DNA of 64,000 nt from Brachyhypopomus gauderio (GCF_052324685.1 NC_135211.1:7732386-7796385); one strand, 5' to 3'; positions 33,953 to 47,193 are shown, counted from the first letter of the stretch. Notes: generated by a model not told the origin, from the sequence alone. Made by a program: numbers and translations.

Positions 33953-34654
33953 AGTGGAGTTTTACAAACACTCACGGTCAGTTGTGCCCCTGCCAAATCA
34001 CTTGTCTATGTGAAAAGAAGAAAACGAGTAGTGAAAAGAAAGAAGAAGCAGCAACTCATCCATCATCAAGTCATCCTTTCCAAGTCCCTTTAAATGCCAT
34101 CTGCAGGGGTTTTAACTTGCTGTTCATATTTTTGTTGCTTAATATTTCATATAGCTAAATGATATGCAAGTCATTAATGACACATAAGCAGCAGCAATCC
34201 ACTCAAGATGGCCCTTTTAATTATCCAAGGAGTTCAAGCTGGTATGTCAAAATGGGAACGGTGCTGTGTCCCTCCAAGAAAACGACTTGATACAAATATG
34301 CTATGTACACTACCAGATTGTCATGTACTCTGAGTCTAAGCTGTGAGAATTCATAGCACACCAATAAACCCATGCTGAAATTGGAACATTTGTAATGTGC
34401 AGGGTGTTAAAAGGCCGGACGATAAAACGTAAGCGTTCATCTACTTATTCAGAATGGCAGGAGAAGAAAGAAGATCAAGTAGTGACATATCCTGCCAGGA
34501 TGCCTTTTGCAAAGTGTTGTATGTGACTGTGTGCTGAGGCGAGGTTGAAGAGGAAGCTGCTTTTATCAGACTGGAAATGATGATTCTTGCCTCTTCCAAT
34601 TCAACATAAATTCACCTTCTTTCGTGAAAAAGTCGGCAAAGACTTCTTCATAGA

Positions 34655-34736
34655 GGTAGCGTGGCCGAGTGGTCTAAGGCGCTGGATTTAAGCTCCATTC
34701 TCTTCGGAGGCGTGGGTTCCAATCCCACCGCTACCA
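34655..34736 (+). tRNA. tRNA-Leu-TAA: tRNA-Leu(UAA), unit 45, C57
   Basis: T loop TTCCAAT, otherwise consensus. TTTT stop at 34744-34747. Confidence 0.83.
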
Positions 34737-35438
34737 AGTGGAGTTTTACAAACACTCACGGTCAGTTGTGCCCCTGCCAAATCACTTGTCTATGTGAAAA
34801 GAAGAAAACGAGTAGTGAAAAGAAAGAAGAAGCAGCAACTCATCCATCATCAAGTCATCCTTTCCAAGTCCCTTTAAATGCCATCTGCAGGGGTTTTAAC
34901 TTGCTGTTCATATTTTTGTTGCTTAATATTTCATATAGCTAAATGATATGCAAGTCATTAATGACACATAAGCAGCAGCAATCCACTCAAGATGGGCCTT
35001 TTAATTATCCAAGGAGTTCAAGCTGGTATGTCAAAATGGGAACGGTGCTGTGTCCCTCCAAGAAAACGACTTGATACAAATATGCTATGTACACTACCAG
35101 ATTGTCATGTACTCTGAGTCTAAGCTGTGAGAATTCATAGCACACCAATAAACCCATGCTGAAATTGGAACATTTGTAATGTGCAGGGTGTTAAAAGGCC
35201 GGACGATAAAACGTAAGCGTTCATCTACTTATTCAGAATGGCAGGAGAAGAAAGAAGATCAAGTAGTGACATATCCTGCCAGGATGCCTTTTGCAAAGTG
35301 TTGTATGTGACTGTGTACTGAGGCGAGGTTGAAGAGGAAGCTGCTTTTATGAGACTGGAAATGATGATTCTTGCCTCTTCCAATTCAACATAAATTCACC
35401 TTCTTTCGTGAAAAAGTCGGCAAAGACTTCTTCATAGA

Positions 35439-35520
35439 GGTAGCGTGGCCGAGTGGTCTAAGGCGCTGGATTTAAGCTCCATTCTCTTCGGAGGCGTGGG
35501 TTCCAATCCCACCGCTACCA
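35439..35520 (+). tRNA. tRNA-Leu-TAA: tRNA-Leu(UAA), unit 46, C57, hybrid spacer
   Basis: C57 tRNA whose upstream spacer is of the A7-U66 class (GTGTACTGAGG, TTATGAGAC) and then switches to the C57 class (AAAGACTTC, TAGCGTGG). A recombination joint lies between about 35,350 and 35,427. TTTT stop at 35528-35531. Confidence 0.83.
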
Positions 35521-36222
35521 AGTGGAGTTTTACAAACACTCACGGTCAGTTGTGCCCCTGCCAAATCACTTGTCTATGTGAAAAGAAGAAAACGAGTAGT
35601 GAAAAGAAAGAAGAAGCAGCAACTCATCCATCATCAAGTCATCCTTTCCAAGTCCCTTTAAATGCCATCTGCAGGGGTTTTAACTTGCTGTTCATATTTT
35701 TGTTGCTTAATATTTCATATAGCTAAATGATATGCAAGTCATTAATGACACATAAGCAGCAGCAATCCACTCAAGATGGGCCTTTTAATTATCCAAGGAG
35801 TTCAAGCTGGTATGTCAAAATGGGAACGGTGCTGTGTCCCTCCAAGAAAACGACTTGATACAAATATGCTATGTACACTACCAGATTGTCATGTACTCTG
35901 AGTCTAAGCTGTGAGAATTCATAGCACACCAATAAACCCATGCTGAAATTGGAACATTTGTAATGTGCAGGGTGTTAAAAGGCCGGACGATAAAACGTAA
36001 GCGTTCATCTACTTATTCAGAATGGCAGGAGAAGAAAGAAGATCAAGTAGTGACATATCCTGCCAGGATGCCTTTTGCAAAGTGTTGTATGTGACTGTGT
36101 ACTGAGGCGAGGTTGAAGAGGAAGCTGCTTTTATGAGACTGGAAATGATGATTCTTGCCTCTTCCAATTCAACATAAATTCACCTTCTTTCGTGAAAAAG
36201 TCGGCAAAGTCTTCTTCATAGA

Positions 36223-36304
36223 GGTAGCATGGCCGAGTGGTCTAAGGCGCTGGATTTAAGCTCCATTCTCTTCGGAGGCGTGGGTTCAAATCCCACTGCT
36301 ACCA
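36223..36304 (+). tRNA. tRNA-Leu-TAA: tRNA-Leu(UAA), unit 47, compensated A7-U66
   Basis: Opens the first B-type block. Spacing to unit 48 is 783 bp because of an inserted base (GTGCATAAGG). TTTT stop at 36312-36315. Confidence 0.9.
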
Positions 36305-37005
36305 AGTGGAGTTTTACAAACACCCACGGTCAGTTGTGCCCCTGCCAAATCACTTGTCTATGTGAAAAGAAGAAAACGAGTAGCGAAAAGAAAGAAGAAG
36401 CAGCAACTCATCCATCATCGTCATCCTTTCCAAGTCCCTTTAAATGCCATCTGCAGGGGTTTTAACTTGCTGTTCATATTTTTGTTGCTTAATATTTCAT
36501 ATAGCTAAATGATATGCAAGTCATTAATGACACATAAGCAGCAGCAATCCACTCAAGATGGGCCTTTTAATTATCCAAGGAGTTCAAGCTGGTATGTCAA
36601 AATGGGAACGGTGCTGTGTCCCTCCAAGAAAACGACTTGATACAAATATGCTATGTACACTACCAGATTGTCATGTACTCTGAGTCTAAGCTGTGAGAAT
36701 TCATAGCACACCAATAAACCCATGCTGAAATTGGAACATTTGTAATGTGCAGGGTGTTAAAAGGCCGGACGATAAAACGTAAGCGTTCATCTACTTATTC
36801 AGAATGGCAGGAGAAGAAAGAAGATCAAGTAGTGACATATCCTGCCAGGATGCCTTTTGCAAAGTGTTGTATGTGACTGTGTGCATAAGGCGACGTTGAA
36901 GACGAAGCTGCTTTTATCAGACTGGAAATGATGATTCTTGCCTCTTCCAATTCAACATAAATTTACCTTCTTTCGTGAAAAAGTCGGCAAAGACTTCTTC
37001 ATAGA

Positions 37006-37087
37006 GGTAGCGTGGCCGAGTGGTCTAAGGCGCTGGATTTAAGCTCCATTCTCTTCGGAGGCGTGGGTTCAAATCCCACCGCTACCA
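37006..37087 (+). tRNA. tRNA-Leu-TAA: tRNA-Leu(UAA), unit 48, consensus
   Basis: Consensus with the GTGCATAAGG upstream signature of B blocks (also units 63 and 76). TTTT stop at 37095-37098. Confidence 0.92.
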
Positions 37088-37789
37088 AGTGGAGTTTTAC
37101 AAACACTCACGGTCAGTTGTGCCCCTGCCAAATCACTTGTCTATGTGAAAAGAAGAAAACGAGTAGTGAAAAGAAAGAAGAAGCAGCAACTCATCCATCA
37201 TCAAGTCATCCTTTCCAAGTCCCTTTAAATGCCATCTGCAGGGGTTTTAACTTGCTGTTCATATTTTTGTTGCTTAATATTTCATATAGCTAAATGATAT
37301 GCAAGTCATTTATGACACATAAGCAGCAGCAATCCACTCAAGATGGGCCTTTTAATTATCCAAGGAGTTCAAGCAGGTATGTCAAAATGGGAACGGTGCT
37401 GTGTCCCTCCAAGAAAACGACTTGATACAAGTATGCTATGTACACTACCAGATTGTCATGTACTCTGAGTCTAAGCTGTGAGAATTCATAGCACACCAAT
37501 AAACCCATGCTGAAATTGGAACATTTGTAACGTGCAGGGTGTTAAAAGGCCGGACGATAAAACGTAAGCGTTCATCTACTTATTCAGAATGGCAGGAGAA
37601 GAAAGAAGATCAAGTAGTGACATATCCTGCCAGGATGCCTTTTGCAAAGTGTTGTATCTGACTGTGTGCTGAGGCGAGGTTGAAGAGGAAGCTGCTTTTA
37701 TCAGACTGGAAATGATGATTCTTGCCTCTTCCAATTCAACATAAATTCACCTTCTTTCGTGAAAAAGTCGGCAAAGACTTCTTCATAGA

Positions 37790-37871
37790 GGTAGCGTGGC
37801 CGAGTGGTCTAAGGCGCTGGATTTAAGCTCCATTCTCGTCGGAGGCGTGGGTTCAAATCCCACCGCTACCA
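37790..37871 (+). tRNA. tRNA-Leu-TAA: tRNA-Leu(UAA), unit 49, GTCG variable loop
   Basis: Only the GTCG loop differs from consensus. The downstream spacer has AAAACAACTTG, a B-block marker. TTTT stop at 37879-37882. Confidence 0.9.
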
Positions 37872-38573
37872 AGTGGAGTTTTACAAACACTCACGGTCAG
37901 TTGTGCCCCTGCCAAATCACTTGTCTATGTGAAAAGAAGAAAACGAGTAGCGAAAAGAAAGAAGAAGCAGCAACTCATCCATCATCAAGTCATCCTTTCC
38001 AAGTCCCTTTAAATGCCATCTGCAGGGGTTTTAACTTGCTGTTCATATTTTTGTTGCTTAATATTTCATATAGCTAAATGATATGCAAGTCATTTATGAC
38101 ACATAAGCAGCAGCAATCCACTCAAGATGGGCCTTTTAATTATCCAAGGAGTTCAAGCAGGTATGTCAAAATGGGAACGGTGCTGTGTCCCTCCAAGAAA
38201 ACAACTTGATACAAGTATGCTATGTACACTACCAGATTGTCATGTACTCTGAGTCTAAGCTGTGAGAATTCATAGCACACCAATAAACCCATGCTGAAAT
38301 TGGAACATTTGTAATGTGCAGGGTGTTAAAAGGCCGGACGATAAAACGTAAGCGTTCATCTACTTATTCAGAATGGCAGGAGAAGAAAGAAGATCAAGTA
38401 GTGACATATCCTGCCAGGATGCCTTTTGCAAAGTGTTGTATGTGACTGTGTGCTGAGGCGAGGTTGAAGAGGAAGCTGCTTTTATCAGACTGGAAATGAT
38501 GATTCTTGCCTCTTCCAATTCAACATAAATTCACCTTCTTTCGTGAAAAAGTCGGCAAAGACTTCTTTATAGA

Positions 38574-38655
38574 GGTAGCGTGGCCGAGTGGTCTAAGGCG
38601 CTGGATTTAAGCTCCATTCTCTTCGGAGGCGTGGGTTCAAATCCCACCGCTACCA
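38574..38655 (+). tRNA. tRNA-Leu-TAA: tRNA-Leu(UAA), unit 50, consensus
   Basis: Consensus; its spacer carries the unit 21 marker set. TTTT stop at 38663-38666. Confidence 0.92.
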
Positions 38656-39357
38656 AGTGGAGTTTTACAAACACTCACGGTCAGTTGTGCCCCTGCCAAA
38701 TCACTTGTCTATGTGAAAAGAAGAAAACGAGTAGTGAAAAGAAAGAAGAAGCAGCAACTCATCCATCATCAAGTCATCCTTTCCAAGTCCCTTTAAATGC
38801 CATCTGCAGGGGTTTTAACTTGCTGTTCATATTTTTGTTGCTTAATATTTCATATAGCTAAATGATATGCAAGTCATTTATGACACATAAGCAGCAGCAA
38901 TCCACTCAAGATGGGCCTTTTATTTATCCAAGGAGTTCAAGCATGTATGTCAAAATGGGAACGGTGCTGTGTCCCTCCAAGAAAACGACTTGATACAAGT
39001 ATGCTATGTACACTACCAGATTGTCATGTACTCTGAGTCTAAGCTGTGAGAATTCATAGCACACCAATAAACCCATGCTCAAATTGGAACATTTGTAACG
39101 TGCAGGGTGTTAAAAGGCCGGACGATAAAACGTAAGCGTTCATCTACTTATTCAGAATGGCAGGAGAAGAAAGAAGATCACGTAGTGACATATCCTGCCA
39201 GGATGCCTTTTGCAAAGTGTTGTATGTGACTGTGTGCTGAGGCGAGGTTGAAGAGGAAACTGCTTTTATCAGACTGGAAATGATGATTCTTGCCTCTTCC
39301 AATTCAACATAAATTCACCTTCTTTCGTGAAAAAGTCGGCAAAGACTTCTTCATAGA

Positions 39358-39439
39358 GGTAGCGTGGCCGAGTGGTCTAAGGCGCTGGATTTAAGCTCCA
39401 TTCTCTTCGGAGGCGTGGGTTCCAATCCCACCGCTACCA
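39358..39439 (+). tRNA. tRNA-Leu-TAA: tRNA-Leu(UAA), unit 51, C57
   Basis: C57 tRNA after a spacer with ATCACGTAG and GAAACTGC. TTTT stop at 39447-39450. Counterpart of unit 69. Confidence 0.83.
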
Positions 39440-40141
39440 AGTGGAGTTTTACAAACACTCACGGTCAGTTGTGCCCCTGCCAAATCACTTGTCTATGTGA
39501 AAAGAAGAAAACGAGTAGTGAAAAGAAAGAAGAAGCAGCAACTCATCCATCATCAAGTCATCCTTTCCAAGTCCCTTTAAATGCCATCTGCAGGGGTTTT
39601 AACTTGCTGTTCATATTTTTGTTGCTTAATATTTCATATAGCTAAATGATATGCAAGTCATTAATGACACATAAGCAGCAGCAATCCACTCAAGATGGGC
39701 CTTTTAATTATCCAAGGAGTTCAAGCTGGTATGTCAAAATGGGAACGGTGCTGTGTCCCTCCAAGAAAACGACTTGATACAAATATGCTATGTACACTAC
39801 CAGATTGTCATGTACTCTGAGTCTAAGCTGTGAGAATTCATAGCACACCAATAAACCCATGCTGAAATTGGAACATTTGTAATGTGCAGGGTGTTAAAAG
39901 GCCGGACGATAAAACGTAAGCGTTCATCTACTTATTCAGAATGGCAGGAGAAGAAAGAAGATCAAGTAGTGACATATCCTGCCAGGATGCCTTTTGCAAA
40001 GTGTTGTATGTGACTGTGTACTGAGGCGAGGTTGAAGAGGAAGCTGCTTTTATGAGACTGGAAATGATGATTCTTGCCTCTTCCAATTCAACATAAATTC
40101 ACCTTCTTTCGTGAAAAAGTCGGCAAAGTCTTCTTCATAGA

Positions 40142-40223
40142 GGTAGCATGGCCGAGTGGTCTAAGGCGCTGGATTTAAGCTCCATTCTCTTCGGAGGCGT
40201 GGGTTCAAATCCCACTGCTACCA
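40142..40223 (+). tRNA. tRNA-Leu-TAA: tRNA-Leu(UAA), unit 52, compensated A7-U66
   Basis: Opens the second A block. TTTT stop at 40231-40234. Confidence 0.9.
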
Positions 40224-40923
40224 AGTGGAGTTTTACAAACACCCACGGTCAGTTGTGCCCCTGCCAAATCACTTGTCTATGTGAAAAGAAGAAAACGAGT
40301 AGCGAAAAGAAAGAAGAAGCAGCAACTCATCCATCATCGTCATCCTTTCCAAGTCCCTTTAAATGCCATCTGCAGGGGTTTTAACTTGCTGTTCATATTT
40401 TTGTTGCTTAATATTTCATATAGCTAAATGATATGCAAGTCATTAATGACACATAAGCAGCAGCAATCCACTCAAGATGGGCCTTTTAATTATCCAAGGA
40501 GTTCAAGCTGGTATGTCAAAATGGGAACGGTGCTGTGTCCCTCCAAGAAAACGACTTGATACAAATATGCTATGTACACTACCAGATTGTCATGTACTCT
40601 GAGTCTAAGCTGTGAGAATTCATAGCACACCAATAAACCCATGCTGAAATTGGAACATTTGTAATGTGCAGGGTGTTAAAAGGCCGGACGATAAAACGTA
40701 AGCGTTCATCTACTTATTCAGAATGGCAGGAGAAGAAAGAAGATCAAGTAGTGACATATCCTGCCAGGATGCCTTTTGCAAAGTGTTGTATGTGACTGTG
40801 TGCTGAGGCGAGGTTGAAGAGGAAGCTGCTTTTATCAGACTGGAAATGATGATTCTTGCCTCTTCCAATTCAACATAAATTCACCTTCTTTCTTGAAAAA
40901 GTCGGCAAAGACTTCTTCATAGA

Positions 40924-41005
40924 GGTAGCGTGGCCGAGTGGTCTAAGGCGCTGGATTTAAGCTCCATTCTCTTCGGAGGCGTGGGTTCAAATCCCACCGC
41001 TACAA
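40924..41005 (+). tRNA. tRNA-Leu-TAA: tRNA-Leu(UAA), unit 53, A72
   Basis: G1-A72 mismatch; second position of an A block. TTTT stop at 41013-41016. Confidence 0.8.
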
Positions 41006-41707
41006 AGTGGAGTTTTACAAACACTCACGGTCAGTTGTGCCCCTGCCAAATCACTTGTCTATGTGAAAAGAAGAAAACGAGTAGCGAAAAGAAAGAAGAA
41101 GCAGCAACTCATCCATCATCAAGTCATCCTTTCCAAGTCCCTTTAAATGCCATCTGCAGGGGTTTTAACTTGCTGTTCATATTTTTGTTGCTTAATATTT
41201 CATATAGCTAAATGATATGCAAGTCATTTATGACACATAAGCAGCAGCAATCCACTCAAGATGGGCCTTTTAATTATCCAAGGAGTTCAAGCAGGTATGT
41301 CAAAATGGGAACGGTGCTGTGTCCCTCCAAGAAAACGACTTGATACAAGTATGCTATGTACACTACCAGATTGTCATGTACTCTGAGTCTCAGCTGTGAG
41401 AATTCATAGCACACCAATAAACCCATGCTGAAATTGGAACATTTGTAATGTGCAGGGTGTTAAAAGGCCGGACGATAAAACGTAAGCGTTCATCTACTTA
41501 TTCAGAATGGCAGGAGAAGAAAGAAGATCAAGTAGTGACATATCCTGCCAGGATGCCTTTTGCAAAGTGTTGTATGTGACTGTGTGCTGAGGCGAGGTTG
41601 AAGAGGAAGCTGCTTTTATCAGACTGGAAATGATGATTCTTGCCTCTTCCAATTCAACATAAATTCACCTTCTTTCGTGAAAAAGTCGGCAAAGACTTCT
41701 TTATAGA

Positions 41708-41789
41708 GGTAGCGTGGCCGAGTGGTCTAAGGCGCTGGATTTAAGCTCCATTCTCTTCGGAGGCGTGGGTTCAAATCCCACCGCTACCA
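41708..41789 (+). tRNA. tRNA-Leu-TAA: tRNA-Leu(UAA), unit 54, consensus
   Basis: Consensus; preceded by TTTATAGAGG. TTTT stop at 41797-41800. Confidence 0.92.
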
Positions 41790-42491
41790 AGTGGAGTTTT
41801 ACAAACACTCACGGTCAGTTGTGCCCCTGCCAAATCACTTGTCTATGTGAAAAGAAGAAAACGAGTAGTGAAAAGAAAGAAGAAGCAGCAACTCATCCAT
41901 CATCAAGTCATCCTTTCCAAGTCCCTTTAAATGCCATCTGCAGGGGTTTTAACTTGCTGTTCATATTTTTGTTGCTTAATATTTCATATAGCTAAATGAT
42001 ATGCAAGTCATTAATGACACATAAGCAGCAGCAATCCACTCAAGATGGCCCTTTTAATTATCCAAGGAGTTCAAGCTGGTATGTCAAAATGGGAACGGTG
42101 CTGTGTCCCTCCAAGAAAACGACTTGATACAAATATGCTATGTACACTACCAGATTGTCATGTACTCTGAGTCTAAGCTGTGAGAATTCATAGCACACCA
42201 ATAAACCCATGCTGAAATTGGAACATTTGTAATGTGCAGGGTGTTAAAAGGCCGGACGATAAAACGTAAGCGTTCATCTACTTATTCAGAATGGCAGGAG
42301 AAGAAAGAAGATCAAGTAGTGACATATCCTGCCAGGATGCCTTTTGCAAAGTGTTGTATGTGACTGTGTGCTGAGGCGAGGTTGAAGAGGAAGCTGCTTT
42401 TATCAGACTGGAAATGATGATTCTTGCCTCTTCCAATTCAACATAAATTCACCTTCTTTCGTGAAAAAGTCGGCAAAGACTTCTTCATAGA

Positions 42492-42573
42492 GGTAGCGTG
42501 GCCGAGTGGTCTAAGGCGCTGGATTTAAGCTCCATTCTCTTCGGAGGCGTGGGTTCCAATCCCACTGCTACCA
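42492..42573 (+). tRNA. tRNA-Leu-TAA: tRNA-Leu(UAA), unit 55, C57 with G7-U66
   Basis: Combines C57 with the G7-U66 wobble, a pair of changes found together only here and in unit 60. TTTT stop at 42581-42584. Confidence 0.82.
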
Positions 42574-43275
42574 AGTGGAGTTTTACAAACACTCACGGTC
42601 AGTTGTGCCCCTGCCAAATCACTTGTCTATGTGAAAAGAAGAAAACGAGTAGTGAAAAGAAAGAAGAAGCAGCAACTCATCCATCATCAAGTCATCCTTT
42701 CCAAGTCCCTTTAAATGCCATCTGCAGGGGTTTTAACTTGCTGTTCATATTTTTGTTGCTTAATATTTCATATAGCTAAATGATATGCAAGTCATTAATG
42801 ACACATAAGCAGCAGCAATCCACTCAAGATGGGCCTTTTAATTATCCAAGGAGTTCAAGCTGGTATGTCAAAATGGGAACGGTGCTGTGTCCCTCCAAGA
42901 AAACGACTTGATACAAATATGCTATGTACACTACCAGATTGTCATGTACTCTGAGTCTAAGCTGTGAGAATTCATAGCACACCAATAAACCCATGCTGAA
43001 ATTGGAACATTTGTAATGTGCAGGGTGTTAAAAGGCCGGACGATAAAACGTAAGCGTTCATCTACTTATTCAGAATGGCAGGAGAAGAAAGAAGATCAAG
43101 TAGTGACATATCCTGCCAGGATGCCTTTTGCAAAGTGTTGTATGTGACTGTGTACTGAGGCGAGGTTGAAGAGGAAGCTGCTTTTATGAGACTGGAAATG
43201 ATGATTCTTGCCTCTTCCAATTCAACATAAATTCACCTTCTTTCGTGAAAAAGTCGGCAAAGACTTCTTCATAGA

Positions 43276-43357
43276 GGTAGCGTGGCCGAGTGGTCTAAGG
43301 CGCTGGATTTAAGCTCCATTCTCTTCGGAGGCGTGGGTTCCAATCCCACCGCTACCA
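43276..43357 (+). tRNA. tRNA-Leu-TAA: tRNA-Leu(UAA), unit 56, C57, hybrid spacer
   Basis: C57 tRNA with the same recombinant upstream spacer as unit 46. TTTT stop at 43365-43368. Confidence 0.83.
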
Positions 43358-44059
43358 AGTGGAGTTTTACAAACACTCACGGTCAGTTGTGCCCCTGCCA
43401 AATCACTTGTCTATGTGAAAAGAAGAAAACGAGTAGTGAAAAGAAAGAAGAAGCAGCAACTCATCCATCATCAAGTCATCCTTTCCAAGTCCCTTTAAAT
43501 GCCATCTGCAGGGGTTTTAACTTGCTGTTCATATTTTTGTTGCTTAATATTTCATATAGCTAAATGATATGCAAGTCATTAATGACACATAAGCAGCAGC
43601 AATCCACTCAAGATGGGCCTTTTAATTATCCAAGGAGTTCAAGCTGGTATGTCAAAATGGGAACGGTGCTGTGTCCCTCCAAGAAAACGACTTGATACAA
43701 ATATGCTATGTACACTACCAGATTGTCATGTACTCTGAGTCTAAGCTGTGAGAATTCATAGCACACCAATAAACCCATGCTGAAATTGGAACATTTGTAA
43801 TGTGCAGGGTGTTAAAAGGCCGGACGATAAAACGTAAGCGTTCATCTACTTATTCAGAATGGCAGGAGAAGAAAGAAGATCAAGTAGTGACATATCCTGC
43901 CAGGATGCCTTTTGCAAAGTGTTGTATGTGACTGTGTACTGAGGCGAGGTTGAAGAGGAAGCTGCTTTTATGAGACTGGAAATGATGATTCTTGCCTCTT
44001 CCAATTCAACATAAATTCACCTTCTTTCGTGAAAAAGTCGGCAAAGTCTTCTTCATAGA

Positions 44060-44141
44060 GGTAGCATGGCCGAGTGGTCTAAGGCGCTGGATTTAAGCTC
44101 CATTCTCTTCGGAGGCGTGGGTTCAAATCCCACTGCTACCA
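44060..44141 (+). tRNA. tRNA-Leu-TAA: tRNA-Leu(UAA), unit 57, compensated A7-U66
   Basis: Opens the third A block. The downstream spacer has AAAATGAGAACG, shared with units 62 and 75 only. TTTT stop at 44149-44152. Confidence 0.9.
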
Positions 44142-44841
44142 AGTGGAGTTTTACAAACACCCACGGTCAGTTGTGCCCCTGCCAAATCACTTGTCTATGT
44201 GAAAAGAAGAAAACGAGTAGCGAAAAGAAAGAAGAAGCAGCAACTCATCCATCATCGTCATCCTTTCCAAGTCCCTTTAAATGCCATCTGCAGGGGTTTT
44301 AACTTGCTGTTCATATTTTTGTTGCTTAATATTTCATATAGCTAAATGATATGCAAGTCATTAATGACACATAAGCAGCAGCAATCCACTCAAGATGGGC
44401 CTTTTAATTATCCAAGGAGTTCAAGCTGGTATGTCAAAATGAGAACGGTGCTGTGTCCCTCCAAGAAAACGACTTGATACAAATATGCTATGTACACTAC
44501 CAGATTGTCATGTACTCTGAGTCTAAGCTGTGAGAATTCATAGCACACCAATAAACCCATGCTGAAATTGGAACATTTGTAATGTGCAGGGTGTTAAAAG
44601 GCCGGACGATAAAACGTAAGCGTTCATCTACTTATTCAGAATGGCAGGAGAAGAAAGAAGATCAAGTAGTGACATATCCTGCCAGGATGCCTTTTGCAAA
44701 GTGTTGTATGTGACTGTGTGCTGAGGCGAGGTTGAAGAGGAAGCTGCTTTTATCAGACTGGAAATGATGATTCTTGCCTCTTCCAATTCAACATAAATTC
44801 ACCTTCTTTCTTGAAAAAGTCGGCAAAGACTTCTTCATAGA

Positions 44842-44923
44842 GGTAGCGTGGCCGAGTGGTCTAAGGCGCTGGATTTAAGCTCCATTCTCTTCGGAGGCGT
44901 GGGTTCAAATCCCACCGCTACAA
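44842..44923 (+). tRNA. tRNA-Leu-TAA: tRNA-Leu(UAA), unit 58, A72
   Basis: G1-A72 mismatch; copy of unit 53 at +3,918 bp. TTTT stop at 44931-44934. Confidence 0.8.
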
Positions 44924-45625
44924 AGTGGAGTTTTACAAACACTCACGGTCAGTTGTGCCCCTGCCAAATCACTTGTCTATGTGAAAAGAAGAAAACGAGT
45001 AGCGAAAAGAAAGAAGAAGCAGCAACTCATCCATCATCAAGTCATCCTTTCCAAGTCCCTTTAAATGCCATCTGCAGGGGTTTTAACTTGCTGTTCATAT
45101 TTTTGTTGCTTAATATTTCATATAGCTAAATGATATGCAAGTCATTTATGACACATAAGCAGCAGCAATCCACTCAAGATGGGCCTTTTAATTATCCAAG
45201 GAGTTCAAGCAGGTATGTCAAAATGGGAACGGTGCTGTGTCCCTCCAAGAAAACGACTTGATACAAGTATGCTATGTACACTACCAGATTGTCATGTACT
45301 CTGAGTCTCAGCTGTGAGAATTCATAGCACACCAATAAACCCATGCTGAAATTGGAACATTTGTAATGTGCAGGGTGTTAAAAGGCCGGACGATAAAACG
45401 TAAGCGTTCATCTACTTATTCAGAATGGCAGGAGAAGAAAGAAGATCAAGTAGTGACATATCCTGCCAGGATGCCTTTTGCAAAGTGTTGTATGTGACTG
45501 TGTGCTGAGGCGAGGTTGAAGAGGAAGCTGCTTTTATCAGACTGGAAATGATGATTCTTGCCTCTTCCAATTCAACATAAATTCACCTTCTTTCGTGAAA
45601 AAGTCGGCAAAGACTTCTTTATAGA

Positions 45626-45707
45626 GGTAGCGTGGCCGAGTGGTCTAAGGCGCTGGATTTAAGCTCCATTCTCTTCGGAGGCGTGGGTTCAAATCCCACC
45701 GCTACCA
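45626..45707 (+). tRNA. tRNA-Leu-TAA: tRNA-Leu(UAA), unit 59, consensus
   Basis: Consensus; copy of unit 54. TTTT stop at 45715-45718. Confidence 0.92.
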
Positions 45708-46409
45708 AGTGGAGTTTTACAAACACTCACGGTCAGTTGTGCCCCTGCCAAATCACTTGTCTATGTGAAAAGAAGAAAACGAGTAGTGAAAAGAAAGAAG
45801 AAGCAGCAACTCATCCATCATCAAGTCATCCTTTCCAAGTCCCTTTAAATGCCATCTGCAGGGGTTTTAACTTGCTGTTCATATTTTTGTTGCTTAATAT
45901 TTCATATAGCTAAATGATATGCAAGTCATTAATGACACATAAGCAGCAGCAATCCACTCAAGATGGCCCTTTTAATTATCCAAGGAGTTCAAGCTGGTAT
46001 GTCAAAATGGGAACGGTGCTGTGTCCCTCCAAGAAAACGACTTGATACAAATATGCTATGTACACTACCAGATTGTCATGTACTCTGAGTCTAAGCTGTG
46101 AGAATTCATAGCACACCAATAAACCCATGCTGAAATTGGAACATTTGTAATGTGCAGGGTGTTAAAAGGCCGGACGATAAAACGTAAGCGTTCATCTACT
46201 TATTCAGAATGGCAGGAGAAGAAAGAAGATCAAGTAGTGACATATCCTGCCAGGATGCCTTTTGCAAAGTGTTGTATGTGACTGTGTGCTGAGGCGAGGT
46301 TGAAGAGGAAGCTGCTTTTATCAGACTGGAAATGATGATTCTTGCCTCTTCCAATTCAACATAAATTCACCTTCTTTCGTGAAAAAGTCGGCAAAGACTT
46401 CTTCATAGA

Positions 46410-46491
46410 GGTAGCGTGGCCGAGTGGTCTAAGGCGCTGGATTTAAGCTCCATTCTCTTCGGAGGCGTGGGTTCCAATCCCACTGCTACCA
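46410..46491 (+). tRNA. tRNA-Leu-TAA: tRNA-Leu(UAA), unit 60, C57 with G7-U66
   Basis: Copy of unit 55. TTTT stop at 46499-46502. Confidence 0.82.
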
Positions 46492-47193
46492 AGTGGAGTT
46501 TTACAAACACTCACGGTCAGTTGTGCCCCTGCCAAATCACTTGTCTATGTGAAAAGAAGAAAACGAGTAGTGAAAAGAAAGAAGAAGCAGCAACTCATCC
46601 ATCATCAAGTCATCCTTTCCAAGTCCCTTTAAATGCCATCTGCAGGGGTTTTAACTTGCTGTTCATATTTTTGTTGCTTAATATTTCATATAGCTAAATG
46701 ATATGCAAGTCATTAATGACACATAAGCAGCAGCAATCCACTCAAGATGGGCCTTTTAATTATCCAAGGAGTTCAAGCTGGTATGTCAAAATGGGAACGG
46801 TGCTGTGTCCCTCCAAGAAAACGACTTGATACAAATATGCTATGTACACTACCAGATTGTCATGTACTCTGAGTCTAAGCTGTGAGAATTCATAGCACAC
46901 CAATAAACCCATGCTGAAATTGGAACATTTGTAATGTGCAGGGTGTTAAAAGGCCGGACGATAAAACGTAAGCGTTCATCTACTTATTCAGAATGGCAGG
47001 AGAAGAAAGAAGATCAAGTAGTGACATATCCTGCCAGGATGCCTTTTGCAAAGTGTTGTATGTGACTGTGTACTGAGGCGAGGTTGAAGAGGAAGCTGCT
47101 TTTATGAGACTGGAAATGATGATTCTTGCCTCTTCCAATTCAACATAAATTCACCTTCTTTCGTGAAAAAGTCGGCAAAGACTTCTTCATAGA

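Larger units (their letters stand above)
32305..36222 (+). repeat. 5-unit higher-order repeat, type A, copy 1
   Basis: Order of tRNA classes: A7-U66, A72, consensus, C57, C57 with hybrid spacer. Length 3,918 bp. Confidence 0.85.
36223..40141 (+). repeat. 5-unit higher-order repeat, type B, copy 1
   Basis: Order: A7-U66, consensus with GTGCATAAGG, GTCG loop, consensus with unit 21 spacer, C57. Length 3,919 bp, the extra base being the GTGCATAAGG insertion. Confidence 0.85.
40142..44059 (+). repeat. 5-unit higher-order repeat, type A, copy 2
   Basis: Same class order as 32,305-36,222, with unit 55 gaining G7-U66. Confidence 0.85.
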
